DNA of 64,000 nucleotides. Origin: Peptostreptococcus russellii (GTDB lineage Bacteria; Bacillota; Clostridia; Peptostreptococcales; Peptostreptococcaceae). Below are positions 26,911 through 36,085 of this stretch, piece by piece; the first letter of the stretch is position 1; each line of letters begins with the position of its first letter. The notes beneath the pieces were generated by a model. It was given only the letters and a program-made list of their open reading frames with translations. It was not told the origin of the DNA and searched no databases. Location: NCBI RefSeq assembly GCF_003012055.1, contig NZ_JYGE01000001.1, positions 62,001-126,000 on the forward strand, given 5' to 3'. The position numbers and the translations under genes are program-made.

Positions 26911-27261
26911 AAAAACAAACAAGAAAACCCATAAAACCAATGTTTGTAAATCTTTGAAATTCTCAACTGGAACGAAATTGGGTAAAAAAGTTTTTTAGAA
27001 TAACTTCATAAATAGTGCCTAGTGGCTTACGAATAGAAACACCATAGAGATCTGAATAAGATTCTATGGTGTTTTTTGGTGTGTGTATTTATTTTTAAAT
27101 CTAAACAGATTTCTAAAGGTATCGAATTCGATACGGTTAAAACTTGGGTTAAAATAATTGGATTATATACTTAGTATTGAATTGTTTTTAAACTAGTCGA
27201 TTTCGACCAGTTTAAAATGAGGCTATACATTTATAGTGTAATAATTATTTTTTAAACCTAG
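26911..27261. other. Non-coding left end of the second island
   Basis: No gene is seen. The region holds a terminator-like hairpin (27038-27074, aacaccatagaga with ttctatggtgtt followed by TTTTT). It also holds a 16-bp perfect palindrome GTATCGAATTCGATAC (27119-27134) and a larger palindrome with 15-base arms at 27186-27217 (14 of 15 match, 2-base centre). The dyads may be recombination or regulator sites. Confidence 0.6.
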
Positions 27262-27576
27262 ACTTTTTAGGATAAGACAATTTCCAATTACTAAGTCCTA
27301 CCTGCACCATGAAATGGCTATGGGAAGCAAAAAAGCTGTGTTTAAAGGGATTAGAGTTCATGATTTAAGGCATTCCCATGTATCTTTATTAATTGAATTA
27401 GGATATTCAGCAATAGCTATAGCATATCTATAGGTCATGAATCCATCGATATAACCTATAGATATGCTCATTTATTCCCAAGCAAACAAAATGATATGGC
27501 TAACTCCCTATCCACTATAAGAAAAAGCAACTTAGATGATGAATGGGAAAAATTATTGGAGGATGAAGATGAGTAA
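27262..27576 (+). pseudogene. Integrase remnant (C-terminal part)
   Basis: The plus strand reads ITKSYLHHEMAMGSKKAVFKG, then IRVHDLRHSHVSLLIELGYS, then, after an in-frame TAG and a frame change near 27433, GHESIDITYRYAHLFPSKQN and an acidic tail ending DEDE. These are the HxxR, H and Tyr regions of a tyrosine recombinase. The N-terminal two thirds are missing and the frame is broken, so the protein is dead. The stop overlaps the next gene's start by ATGAGTAA, which was probably the original gene junction. Confidence 0.8.
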
Positions 27577-27889
27577 GGAAATAAAAAAACAAGTTAAAAG
27601 AAAGAGAAATAAGATAATTTCTTTTAGGGCAACAGAAAAAGAAGCTGACCTATTAGATAAGAAAGTAGAGATAAGTGGACTCTCCAAACAAGACTATATT
27701 ATTAGTTCATTAACTGCCTCTACTGTGTCTATTAAAGCTGATTATAGACTTGAAGATAAATTTACTCTAGAAATATTTAGACTAGCAAAAGTTGTAAAGA
27801 AATATGGAAGATTGGAAGAGGGAGACCAAGAGATTTTAAGGTTTTTAATAGAAATTTACTATGAAATCAAAAAAGAAAAAAGCCTTTAG
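27569..27889 (+). CDS. Small relaxosome-type DNA-binding protein
   Basis: About 106 residues from ATG 27569 behind ggaggatgaag. The N-terminal part (KIISFRATEKEADLLDKKVEISGLSKQDYIISSL) looks like a ribbon-helix-helix/MobC-type domain, found in mobilisation accessory proteins and in plasmid regulators. It is translationally coupled to the broken integrase gene. Its function is inferred from this resemblance and the mobilisation-like surroundings. Confidence 0.55.
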   Translation: MSKEIKKQVKRKRNKIISFRATEKEADLLDKKVEISGLSKQDYIISSLTASTVSIKADYRLEDKFTLEIFRLAKVVKKYGRLEEGDQEILRFLIEIYYEIKKEKSL

Positions 27890-27907
27890 CACAAAGGCCA
27901 AAGGCAC

Positions 27908-27953
27908 ACCCCATATGGAATGTTTCTACCAAATTCATTTTACCATATGGGGT
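27908..27953. terminator. Inverted repeat between accessory gene and primase
   Basis: The arms accccatatgg and ccatatggggt (11 bp, perfect) are separated by 24 bases and followed by ctgtttt. This may be a weak terminator or an operator for the replication genes downstream. Confidence 0.45.
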
Positions 27954-27984
27954 CTGTTTTGAACAGCATAAGGAGGTAAAAAGA

Positions 27985-28926
27985 ATGGAAAAATATAAAT
28001 ATCTACCAGAAGAAATGAAAAAAAGAAAAAGATTTGTAGGTTGGAGAAAGGAAGAATTAAATGGTAAAGTAGCCAAGCTTCCCTTTTCCCTAATTGATGG
28101 AAAAGCTAATGATTGGAATCATCCAGAGCGATGGATAGCTTTTAATGAAGCTAAGACTATGAATGAGCCTCTAGGCTTTGTTTTAGTGGAGGAAGATAGG
28201 GTTATCTGTATAGACTTAGACCATGCAATTCAAGATGGAAAGCTAACTTCTATGGCAAAAAAAATTATAGAGAGTTTTACAGGGACATATATGGAGTTAT
28301 CCCAATCAGGCCAGGGAATCCATATTTTTGTCCAAGGGACTATTCCAGATAATCTTAACTTATCAAGTAGAGGAATTGAGATATACAAGAAAAATAGATA
28401 TATAGCTCTTACAGGAAATATAGGAGATGGATCCCTCTTTCCTAGAAGTAATAAACTTTTAGAAAAAGAAGATGAATTAAATAAGCTTTATAAGAAATGG
28501 ACACAGGGGAAAGAATCCACCTTAAAACAAATTAGAGAGTATAAGTATGAGCCTTTAAACAAGTTTTCTAGACTTGATGACCTAAGCCTAGATGAAATAC
28601 TAACCACCATGGAAAGAACCAATAGCAAGGCAAGTATGCTTATCTCAGGAGCTAGCCTAACAGGTGACCATAGCAGGGATGACTTTACCTTTCTAGTACT
28701 TGCTAGAAACTATACAGATGGAAATCCCAGCTTAATGAAAGAACTCTTTTTAATGACACATTTAAATCGCCTAGCCACCAATGAGAAAAGAAGGGATGAT
28801 AGAAAGTATCTTGAATATGTAGAAAAGACTATAGAGAAAGTCTTAGGCCTTGGAAATTTTGTGGCCTTTGACTGGAGCAGACACTTTGAATACAAGAAAA
28901 GGACTAGGGCCTATGAAAGAGTTTAA
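27985..28926 (+). CDS. Primase-polymerase-like replication protein
   Basis: A 313-residue protein with a PrimPol-like N-terminal domain. Visible features are FVGWR near the start, the acidic catalytic pair ICIDLDHAI (about residue 73), the QSGQGIHIFVQG histidine motif and GIEIYKKNRYIALTG. The C-terminal 100 residues are helical (primase C-terminal type). It forms the usual pair with the following VapE-like helicase for element replication. Its stop overlaps the vapE start by 14 bases. Confidence 0.78.
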   Translation: MEKYKYLPEEMKKRKRFVGWRKEELNGKVAKLPFSLIDGKANDWNHPERWIAFNEAKTMNEPLGFVLVEEDRVICIDLDHAIQDGKLTSMAKKIIESFTGTYMELSQSGQGIHIFVQGTIPDNLNLSSRGIEIYKKNRYIALTGNIGDGSLFPRSNKLLEKEDELNKLYKKWTQGKESTLKQIREYKYEPLNKFSRLDDLSLDEILTTMERTNSKASMLISGASLTGDHSRDDFTFLVLARNYTDGNPSLMKELFLMTHLNRLATNEKRRDDRKYLEYVEKTIEKVLGLGNFVAFDWSRHFEYKKRTRAYERV

Positions 28927-30364
28927 ACTAACTTTTCCTGAAATAGACCATTCCTATTCTTTAATCGATTTACAGAAAACAGTAAAAGGTAATGTAAAGC
29001 AGATTACAGGAAATATCGTCACAGTACTTCTTAATCCAAAATATTGTAGGGCTAAGAAAATATATGAAGGACAAATCTTCTATGATAAATTTACCAATGA
29101 GATTAAATTTCAAGGCAAGATTATAGGAGAAAAAAGTATAAAACCAAACCAAATTAGGCTATGGGATGACTCACTAAATAACAGGCTAGGACTTGAAATA
29201 GAAAAGCATTTTGGGCTTAATTACAATGCTAATAAAATGTGGGATGCAGTTAGTTTTGTAACCCATCAATATGAGATAAGTCCACCAAGACAGTATCTAA
29301 AAAATATTAATTGGAAGGGAGATAAAAATGCAATTCGAAAACTTCTTCCAACTTATCTAGGAACTGAAGATACAAAACTAAATGCCTGGATTATGGAGCA
29401 TATGATTTTAGGTTTAGTAAAAAGAGTCTTTGAGCCAGGGTCTAAGTTTGATGAGATGATGGTCTTAGTAGGTGGTCAAGGAATAGGAAAATCTACCTTT
29501 GCTAGATACTTGGCTATTAAAGATGATTGGTTTTGTACCATTGAAAACATTCAAGGCAAAGATGCTGTCATGAACTTAATGGGAAAGACGGTTGTAGAAA
29601 TTGAAGAATTTGTAGCCTTAAGAAATGCAAAGTCTGCCAATGAAGCGAAATCATTTTTATCTAAACTTAGTGATAGAATAAGAATCCCTTATGAGAAATT
29701 TTCAACAGATGTTCCTAGGACTTGTATTTTAATTGGAACATTAAACGAAAGAACTTTTTTAAATGACCATACAGGAGAGAGAAGATATTTACCTGTAGAA
29801 TATCACAAGGAAAATAGAAAGAAGGCTATTTATCTAGACAAAGATTTTCAAGGTGAACAATCAGAAAAAGATTATTTAGATTCTATTAGAGAGGATTTTA
29901 ACCAAGCCTTGGCCTATGGATACAAACTTTATAAAGAAAAGAAACATTCTTGGACCATGCCAAAAGAGCTACTTGAAGATTTTTATCAGGAACAAGAAAA
30001 GTTTAAGTATCTCAACCCAGATGTAGAAGATATTCGCTACTTCTTAGAAGAATACAAAGTAAAAACACAAGAGCCAAATATAACTTGTTTTAAGGAATTA
30101 TCCATGCAAGGCTATCAGATTAAATCAAAATCCTTTTCTGAAATCATGGACAATTATTTTCCAGAATGGAAGCCAGTTCGCTCATCAAAGACTAAAAGAA
30201 TTTCCCCTAGTGGAATATCTATACCAGTAAAACTTTATTATAAGAAGGAAGAAAAGATAGAAGAAAGTTTTGTAGAAGTAGATAAGGTTGATTTACCAAA
30301 AGAATGGCAAGAGTCGGAGCAGATAGAAATGGACACAGGAGAGAATGATAAAGAGAAATTGTAA
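28913..30364 (+). CDS. VapE-family helicase/ATPase
   Basis: A 483-residue virulence-associated E family protein, an SF3-like replicative helicase of phages and islands. The start is taken at ATG 28913 (MKEFKLTFPEIDHSY); the longer open frame runs inside the previous gene. Walker A is VGGQGIGKSTFARYL, Walker B VVEIEEF, and the downstream motif GTLNERTFLNDHTGERRYLPVE is typical. It works with the upstream primase-polymerase. Confidence 0.85.
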   Translation: MKEFKLTFPEIDHSYSLIDLQKTVKGNVKQITGNIVTVLLNPKYCRAKKIYEGQIFYDKFTNEIKFQGKIIGEKSIKPNQIRLWDDSLNNRLGLEIEKHFGLNYNANKMWDAVSFVTHQYEISPPRQYLKNINWKGDKNAIRKLLPTYLGTEDTKLNAWIMEHMILGLVKRVFEPGSKFDEMMVLVGGQGIGKSTFARYLAIKDDWFCTIENIQGKDAVMNLMGKTVVEIEEFVALRNAKSANEAKSFLSKLSDRIRIPYEKFSTDVPRTCILIGTLNERTFLNDHTGERRYLPVEYHKENRKKAIYLDKDFQGEQSEKDYLDSIREDFNQALAYGYKLYKEKKHSWTMPKELLEDFYQEQEKFKYLNPDVEDIRYFLEEYKVKTQEPNITCFKELSMQGYQIKSKSFSEIMDNYFPEWKPVRSSKTKRISPSGISIPVKLYYKKEEKIEESFVEVDKVDLPKEWQESEQIEMDTGENDKEKL

Positions 30365-30694
30365 CTATGTAACTTGTAACCGAGATTTTAAAACCCTTAG
30401 AATTAGGCTGGTAGAAATGGAAGTCTAGTAATATCAAGGCTTGTAGGAATCAAAATAAGAATCAATGCCTTATTTGAGGACTTTTGAAATAGTAGGTTAC
30501 AGTTACAATCCCCCTGTGCCTATTAAAACTTTAGTAGCAAGCACAGTAGCTGTACGGACAGCTACGGGAAAATTGTAAAAGTAAGTCCTGTTGGGCTTAC
30601 TTCTACATATAAAATTTTCTACTTGTTCCTATCAGAATGATTTAGGGGTTCCCCCTAAGACCCTGTTTAAAATATAAAAGAAAAGGAGAAGAAT
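30365..30694. other. Probable oriT-type region upstream of mobC
   Basis: A 330-base non-coding stretch. It holds a perfect 8-bp stem gtagctgt/acagctac with a 4-base loop (30546-30565), a near-perfect stem gtaagtcc/gggcttac (30581-30600), and a GC-rich run ggggttccccctaagaccc. Such hairpins upstream of mobC are common at oriT sites. No relaxase gene remains next to it, so any mobilisation would need help in trans. Confidence 0.5.
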
Positions 30695-31036
30695 ATGGCG
30701 AATAGATATAGAAATGAAAGAATTGAAATCAAGCTGACCAAGGAAGAAAAAGAACTTTTCAAGAAAAAACTTGAACTAAGTAAATCAAAATCAATGGGAC
30801 ATTTTATAAGGAAAAGTGTTTTAGAAGCCCCTATATTTGTAATAGATATGAATGTTTTTAGGAAGATGCAGACCCTTATTGGGAGGAATGCAAACAATCT
30901 TAATCAGATAGCTAAAAGAATAAATACTACAGGAGTAATCTATAGGGAGGATATTTAGGATTTTAAAAAAGAAAATGATAATATATCAAAAGAGATAATG
31001 AAGATACAGAATATCCTAGCGAGAAAATATATTTAA
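30695..31036 (+). pseudogene. mobC: MobC-like mobilisation protein with premature stop
   Basis: The first 87 codons read as MobC (RIEIKLTKEEKELFKKKLEL, then VLEAPIFVIDMNVFRKMQTL and NANNLNQIAKRINTTGVIY). A TAG at 30956-30958 then interrupts the frame. The same frame continues for 25 more codons (DFKKENDNISKEIMKIQNIL) to TAA at 31034, giving the usual MobC length of about 113. The N-terminal 87 residues could still bind DNA. Ribosome site aaaaggag is present. Confidence 0.7.
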
Positions 31037-31114
31037 AACTACTTACAGGTGTAATAAGAAAGGAAGTCTGTTATAATTATAGTAATGATTGAATTTACAG
31101 AAGGAGACAGGGAT

Positions 31115-31333
31115 ATGCAAGATTTTGGACAGGTGGTTTTCAAGATTAATCAAGTCTTGGAAGATAAAAACATAAGCAAAAACAAACTAGAAAAGGATGC
31201 TAATTTACAGAGGATTCAGCTCAATTCATATTGCAACAATAAAGTTAAGCGAGTAGATCTAGCTACACTAGCAAAGATTTGTTATGTTTTAGATTGTGAA
31301 TTAAAAGATATTATGGAATATAGAAGAAAGTAA
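31115..31333 (+). CDS. Small XRE-type regulator
   Basis: A 72-residue Cro/CI-type helix-turn-helix protein (INQVLEDKNISKNKLEKDANL, then LATLAKICYVLDCELKDIMEY). ATG 31115 is preferred, because agaaggag lies nine bases upstream. An upstream ATG at 31085 lacks a ribosome site. It lies 25 bases before hsdM and is a likely control protein of the restriction-modification locus. Confidence 0.78.
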   Translation: MQDFGQVVFKINQVLEDKNISKNKLEKDANLQRIQLNSYCNNKVKRVDLATLAKICYVLDCELKDIMEYRRK

Positions 31334-31358
31334 ATATAAAATAAAAAGGAGAGAGAAT

Positions 31359-33464
31359 ATGACAGGAAAAATTTATAGTCAAATAGTCAGTTTTATTTGG
31401 TCTATTGCAGATGATGAATTAAGAGACGTTTTTGTTAGGGGAAAATATAGGGATGTAATTCTACCTATGACTGTACTAAGAAGATTGGATGCTGTATTAG
31501 AAGATACAAAAAAAGAAGTTATGGAAATGAAAAAAAGGCTTGATGAAATGGAAGTTTTAAATCAAACAGAGGCACTTTGTTCTGTATCAGGACAAGCTTT
31601 CTATAATGATTCTCCCTTTATACTTAAAGATCTAACCTCAAGAACTAAAAAACAGCAATTAGAAGCAGATTTTTTAGCTTATTTGGATGGATTTTCACCA
31701 AACATACAAGAAATATTAGAAAAGTTCAGATTTAGAGAACAGATTAAGGTTATGACAGATGCAGATGTTTTAGGAGATGTAATAGAAAAATTTGTAAGTC
31801 CCAGAATAAATATAAGTCCAAACCCAGTATTGGATGACAATGGAGATATATTACTACCAGGTCTTGATAATCATACTATGGGTACAGTTTTTGAAGAACT
31901 AATAAGAAAATTTAATGAAGAAAACAACGAAGAGGCTGGGGAACACTTTACACCAAGAGATGCTGTAAGACTTATGACTGATTTAATGTTTAAGCCTATA
32001 GCAGATAAAATAAGTGATGGAACTTATCTTTGCTATGATGGTGCTTGTGGCACAGGGGGAATGTTGACTATAGCAGATGAAAGGCTTAAGGAATTAGGGA
32101 AAAAGAATAATAAAAACTTTTCAATACACCTTTATGGTCAAGAAAGCCAACCAGAAACCTATGCTATAGCTAAGGCTGATATGATTTTAAAAGGTGATGG
32201 TTCACAAGCTAATAATATATCTTATGGCTCAACCTTGTCTGTAGATGCTAATCCAACTACGGAATTTGATTTTATGATATCAAACCCGCCTTATGGAAAG
32301 TCTTGGTCATCTGATGCAAAAAAAATGGGTGGAAGAAATAAACTAACAGACTCTAGGTTTGTGGTTAACTTTGGAGATGAAGAAGAGTTTAGGATGGTTC
32401 CTTCTCAATCTGATGGTCAAATGTTATTTCTAGCCAATAATATTGCTAAGATGAAGCACAGTACACCACTTGGTAGTAGAATAGTTCAAGTACATAATGG
32501 ATCGTCATTATTTACTGGAAATGCAGGAAGTGGAGAGAGTAATTTAAGAAGATATATAATAGAAAATGATTACTTAGAGGCAATAGTAGCCTTACCTGAA
32601 AATATGTTTTACAACACAGGAATAGCTACTTATGTTTGGGTTCTTTCTAATAGGAAAGAAGATGGAAGAAAGGGTAAAATCCAGTTAATAGATGCTACTA
32701 GCTTTAAAAAACCTCTTAGGAAAAATCTAGGGAATAAAAACTGTGAAATATCAGAAGAATTAAGAGAAGAAATAATGAAAATGTATTTAGATTTCGAAGA
32801 AAATGAATTCAGTAAAATATTTGAAAATGAAGAGTTTGGATACTATGAAATAACAGTAGAGAGACCACTTAGGTTAAAGGTAACCCTAAGTCAAGAAAAT
32901 TTAGACAAGCTAGAAGAAAGTCTAAAGAAGAATGATAAATATATATTTGACCTAGTATTAAAGCTAAAAGAGAAAGAAAGAAAAGAAGAATATTTAGATT
33001 ATAATTTATATATAGAAAAATTAGAAAACCTAGCAGAAGAAAAGGATGAAAAATTTTTAGCTAGGCATAGAAAACTTATACAGGACAACTTAACTATAGC
33101 TGATGAAAAGGCTAAAAAGCTTATAAAGTCCTCAAAGAAAAAAGGTAAAGAAGATCCCATCTATGGAGTATTTAGAGAGGATAATCTATATATAGAATAT
33201 GAACAAGATACAGATCTAAGAGATACAGAAAGAATTCCTTTAAACTATAATGGAGGAATAGAAGGATTTTTCAAGGAAGAGGTTATTCCCTATGTTGGGG
33301 ATGCTTGGATAGATGAAAGTAGAACTAGAATAGGCTATGAAATAAGCTTTACAAAATATTTTTACAAGCCAGTAAAATTAAGATCATTAGAAGAAATAGT
33401 AGAAGATATAAAGGCTTTAGAAGAAGAGACAGACGGCTTATTAGATGAGATAATAGGGGGCTAG
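31359..33464 (+). CDS. hsdM: Type I restriction-modification methyltransferase subunit
   Basis: A 701-residue HsdM. It has an N-terminal HsdM domain (about 10-165), then an N6-adenine methyltransferase core. The SAM-binding region is YDGACGTGGMLTIAD (about 225) and the catalytic motif is NPPYGKSW (about 310). The C-terminal 200 residues are Lys/Glu-rich and helical, and longer than in short HsdM forms. It starts behind aaaaaggagag. It methylates host DNA as M2S and is six bases from hsdS. Confidence 0.94.
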   Translation: MTGKIYSQIVSFIWSIADDELRDVFVRGKYRDVILPMTVLRRLDAVLEDTKKEVMEMKKRLDEMEVLNQTEALCSVSGQAFYNDSPFILKDLTSRTKKQQLEADFLAYLDGFSPNIQEILEKFRFREQIKVMTDADVLGDVIEKFVSPRINISPNPVLDDNGDILLPGLDNHTMGTVFEELIRKFNEENNEEAGEHFTPRDAVRLMTDLMFKPIADKISDGTYLCYDGACGTGGMLTIADERLKELGKKNNKNFSIHLYGQESQPETYAIAKADMILKGDGSQANNISYGSTLSVDANPTTEFDFMISNPPYGKSWSSDAKKMGGRNKLTDSRFVVNFGDEEEFRMVPSQSDGQMLFLANNIAKMKHSTPLGSRIVQVHNGSSLFTGNAGSGESNLRRYIIENDYLEAIVALPENMFYNTGIATYVWVLSNRKEDGRKGKIQLIDATSFKKPLRKNLGNKNCEISEELREEIMKMYLDFEENEFSKIFENEEFGYYEITVERPLRLKVTLSQENLDKLEESLKKNDKYIFDLVLKLKEKERKEEYLDYNLYIEKLENLAEEKDEKFLARHRKLIQDNLTIADEKAKKLIKSSKKKGKEDPIYGVFREDNLYIEYEQDTDLRDTERIPLNYNGGIEGFFKEEVIPYVGDAWIDESRTRIGYEISFTKYFYKPVKLRSLEEIVEDIKALEEETDGLLDEIIGG

Positions 33465-33470
33465 ATAGAA

Positions 33471-34811
33471 ATGAAATTTAAGCCTTATGAAGAATATAAA
33501 AAAGTAGATTTACCATGGATAGATAAAATACCAAGTCATTGGGAGATGAGTAGGATTAAGGATTCTATAAATTATAATACAAATGGTTACTGGGGAGAAG
33601 AACCAGAGGGTAATAAACATGACTATATATGCATTAGAGTTGCAGATTTTGATATGAAGAACTATTCTGTTACTAAAAATAAGCAGTTAACTAAGAGAAA
33701 TATAAGGTTAGATAACAATGATAGAAGATTTTTAGAAAAAGGGGATCTCTTGATAGAAAAATCAGGTGGAGGAGAGAAACAACCAGTTGGTAGAGTTATA
33801 CAATACAATATGAAAGAGAAAGCAGTATGTTCAAATTTTATATCTAAAATTAATATTAATAAAAAAAATATTAATAGTAAATATGTATTATTTTTATTAA
33901 ATAATATTTGGGACACTAGACATATAATGCCATATATTAAACAAACAACTGGAATACAAAATTTAGATGATAAATCTTTTTTTAGTAATTATATTCAGAT
34001 TCCCCCAAAAGAAGAACAGGATAAAATATCAGACTTTCTAGATTATAATTTAGGTAAAATAGATAAATTTGTAGAGCTAACAGAAAGGCAGATAGATCTT
34101 TTAAAAGAGCAAAAGGAAGTTATAATTAGTGATGCTGTAACTAAGGGAATAGATAAAGATGTAGAGTATAAGGATAGTGGTATAGATTGGATAGGAGAGA
34201 TACCAGCGCATTGGGAAGTTACTAGGGTGAAATACATCGGTAAAATTTTAAATGGTGGCACTCCAAATAGTAGTATATCAGAATTTTGGAATGGAGATAT
34301 TTTTTGGGTAACTCCTAAAGATTTATCTAAAGTATCCAAGTATATTTATTCTTCCGACAGAAAAATAACAAAAGAAGGATATAAAAATTGTTCTACATCA
34401 TTAATTCCCAAAAATAATATAATAATGGCGACTAGAGCTCCTATAGGTAACATAAAGATAAATAAAATAGAAACAACAATAAATCAAGGATGTAAAGCTA
34501 TCTTAGTGGATAAAAATCTAATTGATTTAGATTACTTATATTTTTTATTAAATAACTATCTAGAAGAATTACAATTACTAGGAAATGGGGCTACATTTGT
34601 AGAACTATCAACAAGTAATTTATCTCAATTTAAAATAAATATTCCTCCAAAAAAAGAACAAAAAGAAATTGTATCTTATATTGAAAAAGAAACTAGTAAA
34701 ATAGATAGGACTATAGAGCTTTATAAAAGTCAAATAGAGTTAATTAAAGAATATAGGACTAGCTTAATAGCTAGTGCAGTTACTGGAAAGATAGATGTTA
34801 GGGATTTCTAG
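33471..34811 (+). CDS. hsdS: Type I restriction-modification specificity subunit
   Basis: A 446-residue HsdS with the classic two-fold layout. Target recognition domain 1 (about 15-175) opens with WIDKIPSHWEMSRIKD and domain 2 (about 235-400) opens with WIGEIPAHWEVTRVKY. Two conserved helical spacers (EEQDKISDFLDYNLGKIDKF and KEQKEIVSYIEKETSKIDRT) set their distance. It is intact; no second hsdS or inverted repeats for shuffling are seen nearby. Confidence 0.93.
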   Translation: MKFKPYEEYKKVDLPWIDKIPSHWEMSRIKDSINYNTNGYWGEEPEGNKHDYICIRVADFDMKNYSVTKNKQLTKRNIRLDNNDRRFLEKGDLLIEKSGGGEKQPVGRVIQYNMKEKAVCSNFISKININKKNINSKYVLFLLNNIWDTRHIMPYIKQTTGIQNLDDKSFFSNYIQIPPKEEQDKISDFLDYNLGKIDKFVELTERQIDLLKEQKEVIISDAVTKGIDKDVEYKDSGIDWIGEIPAHWEVTRVKYIGKILNGGTPNSSISEFWNGDIFWVTPKDLSKVSKYIYSSDRKITKEGYKNCSTSLIPKNNIIMATRAPIGNIKINKIETTINQGCKAILVDKNLIDLDYLYFLLNNYLEELQLLGNGATFVELSTSNLSQFKINIPPKKEQKEIVSYIEKETSKIDRTIELYKSQIELIKEYRTSLIASAVTGKIDVRDF

Positions 34812-34823
34812 GAGGCGAATTGT

Positions 34824-35285
34824 TTGGCTATTACAAAACAAATTCCAATACCAGCTGATTTAGATGGATATATACTTTTGAAATGTCCATATTGTAAAGA
34901 GTTTTTTAAATTAAAAGCATCAGATATTAAGGCAGAGGAATATTATCAAATTTGGTGTCCCTCTTGTGGATTTATAGCTGATAACTATCATACAGATGAA
35001 GTCTATGACTTAGCTGAAAATATGGCTATAAATATATTTAATGATCTTATATTTGATGAATTGAACAAGATGAGTAAAAAGGTAAATAGAAATAATAAAT
35101 ATATTAAGCTGGAAACTGGGAAGAAACCAAAAGCATTGCCAGAGAATCCTATTAAAAGTAGGATAGATTTGTTAGAAATACAGACTTATAAATGTTGCAA
35201 TAAAAAAGTTAAAATAAGTCCATTAGTAAAGTTTACAGTAAGTTATTGTCCTTTTTGTGGGAGGGATTATGATGAATATCGATAA
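34824..35285 (+). CDS. Double zinc-ribbon protein nested in the type I locus
   Basis: A 153-residue protein starting at TTG 34824 behind aggaggcg. It has one zinc ribbon near the N terminus (CPYC at about 23-26 and CPSC at about 45-48) and another at the C terminus (CC...CPFC, about 125-147). Between them is a helical stretch. It is not part of HsdR, M or S. Its stop overlaps the next gene by 17 bases, so the two are coupled. Function unknown; a nucleic-acid or RM-regulatory role is possible. Confidence 0.7.
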   Translation: MAITKQIPIPADLDGYILLKCPYCKEFFKLKASDIKAEEYYQIWCPSCGFIADNYHTDEVYDLAENMAINIFNDLIFDELNKMSKKVNRNNKYIKLETGKKPKALPENPIKSRIDLLEIQTYKCCNKKVKISPLVKFTVSYCPFCGRDYDEYR

Positions 35286-36069
35286 AAAAGAATTGAAACA
35301 AACATCCTATGAATTTAGGAGTAAATCTAGTAGGTTATTAAGTTGCAATTTTGATAGCTTTAGTAGAGATTTAAATAGATTTGTAAATTTCATAGAAGAG
35401 GAAGAATTAATTTATGATTTTATTAAATCTTTTAATATAGATAATTTTAATATTGAAGATAGAATTCAAGAAGATATAGATAATAACAATAAATTTAATA
35501 TTGGAAACACGGAGGAAGAAGAGATATATATAATATATCACCTTTTAAGATATTGTATTAAAATCGAAGGCCTTCCATATAGCTTATTATTAAAATATGC
35601 AAATGGTAGTAGGAGATATGATGATATGATTAAAAACTTTAATGATGAAGTTTCATTAATTTTTATAAATCATATTGGAGATTATTTGAATAAAATCAAG
35701 TTGGAAATGGGGTATGATGAGGAAATGAAGTACAATATTCACATGGGAAATAATGGACAAGTAAATATCGCTGAAGATAAGTCCACTATAAATGCTGTTC
35801 AAAATAATAATACTAATGATTTAGAAAAATTATCTAAGAATATAAAGGATATTTTAAGGGATTTAGATTTAGATAACCAAATTAAAGAAAACATAGAAGA
35901 TAATATTGAAGTATTAGAATCTGAATTATTGGAAGAAAAACCTAGAAAAGGATTTATAAGGACAGCTATAGATGGTCTTCAAAATTCACTACCAAATATA
36001 AAGGATCATATAGAATTAACTGCAAATATAACAAGTATTATAGGATTTGCAATGGCTGTAATTAAATAA
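35269..36069 (+). CDS. Unknown coiled-coil protein nested in the type I locus
   Basis: About 266 residues from ATG 35269, with a second ATG at 35272 and ribosome site gggagg just before. The N-terminal 135 residues form a helical domain (SYEFRSKSSRLLSCNFDSFS, then LNRFVNFIEEEELIYDFI). Next comes GNNGQVNIAEDKSTINAVQN, a short beta-type linker seen in some defence-associated proteins. A coiled coil (about 180-220) and a hydrophobic C-terminal segment (about 250-266) follow. The order resembles a sensor-linker-effector protein, but the family is not recognised. Confidence 0.65.
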   Translation: MMNIDKKELKQTSYEFRSKSSRLLSCNFDSFSRDLNRFVNFIEEEELIYDFIKSFNIDNFNIEDRIQEDIDNNNKFNIGNTEEEEIYIIYHLLRYCIKIEGLPYSLLLKYANGSRRYDDMIKNFNDEVSLIFINHIGDYLNKIKLEMGYDEEMKYNIHMGNNGQVNIAEDKSTINAVQNNNTNDLEKLSKNIKDILRDLDLDNQIKENIEDNIEVLESELLEEKPRKGFIRTAIDGLQNSLPNIKDHIELTANITSIIGFAMAVIK

Positions 36070-36085
36070 ATAGGGGGTGAGATAG

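Noticed and set aside
33471-34811. Phase-variable hsdS by inversion
   Set aside because: No second hsdS, inverted repeat or recombinase gene is next to it. The internal similarity is the normal two-fold repeat of HsdS.
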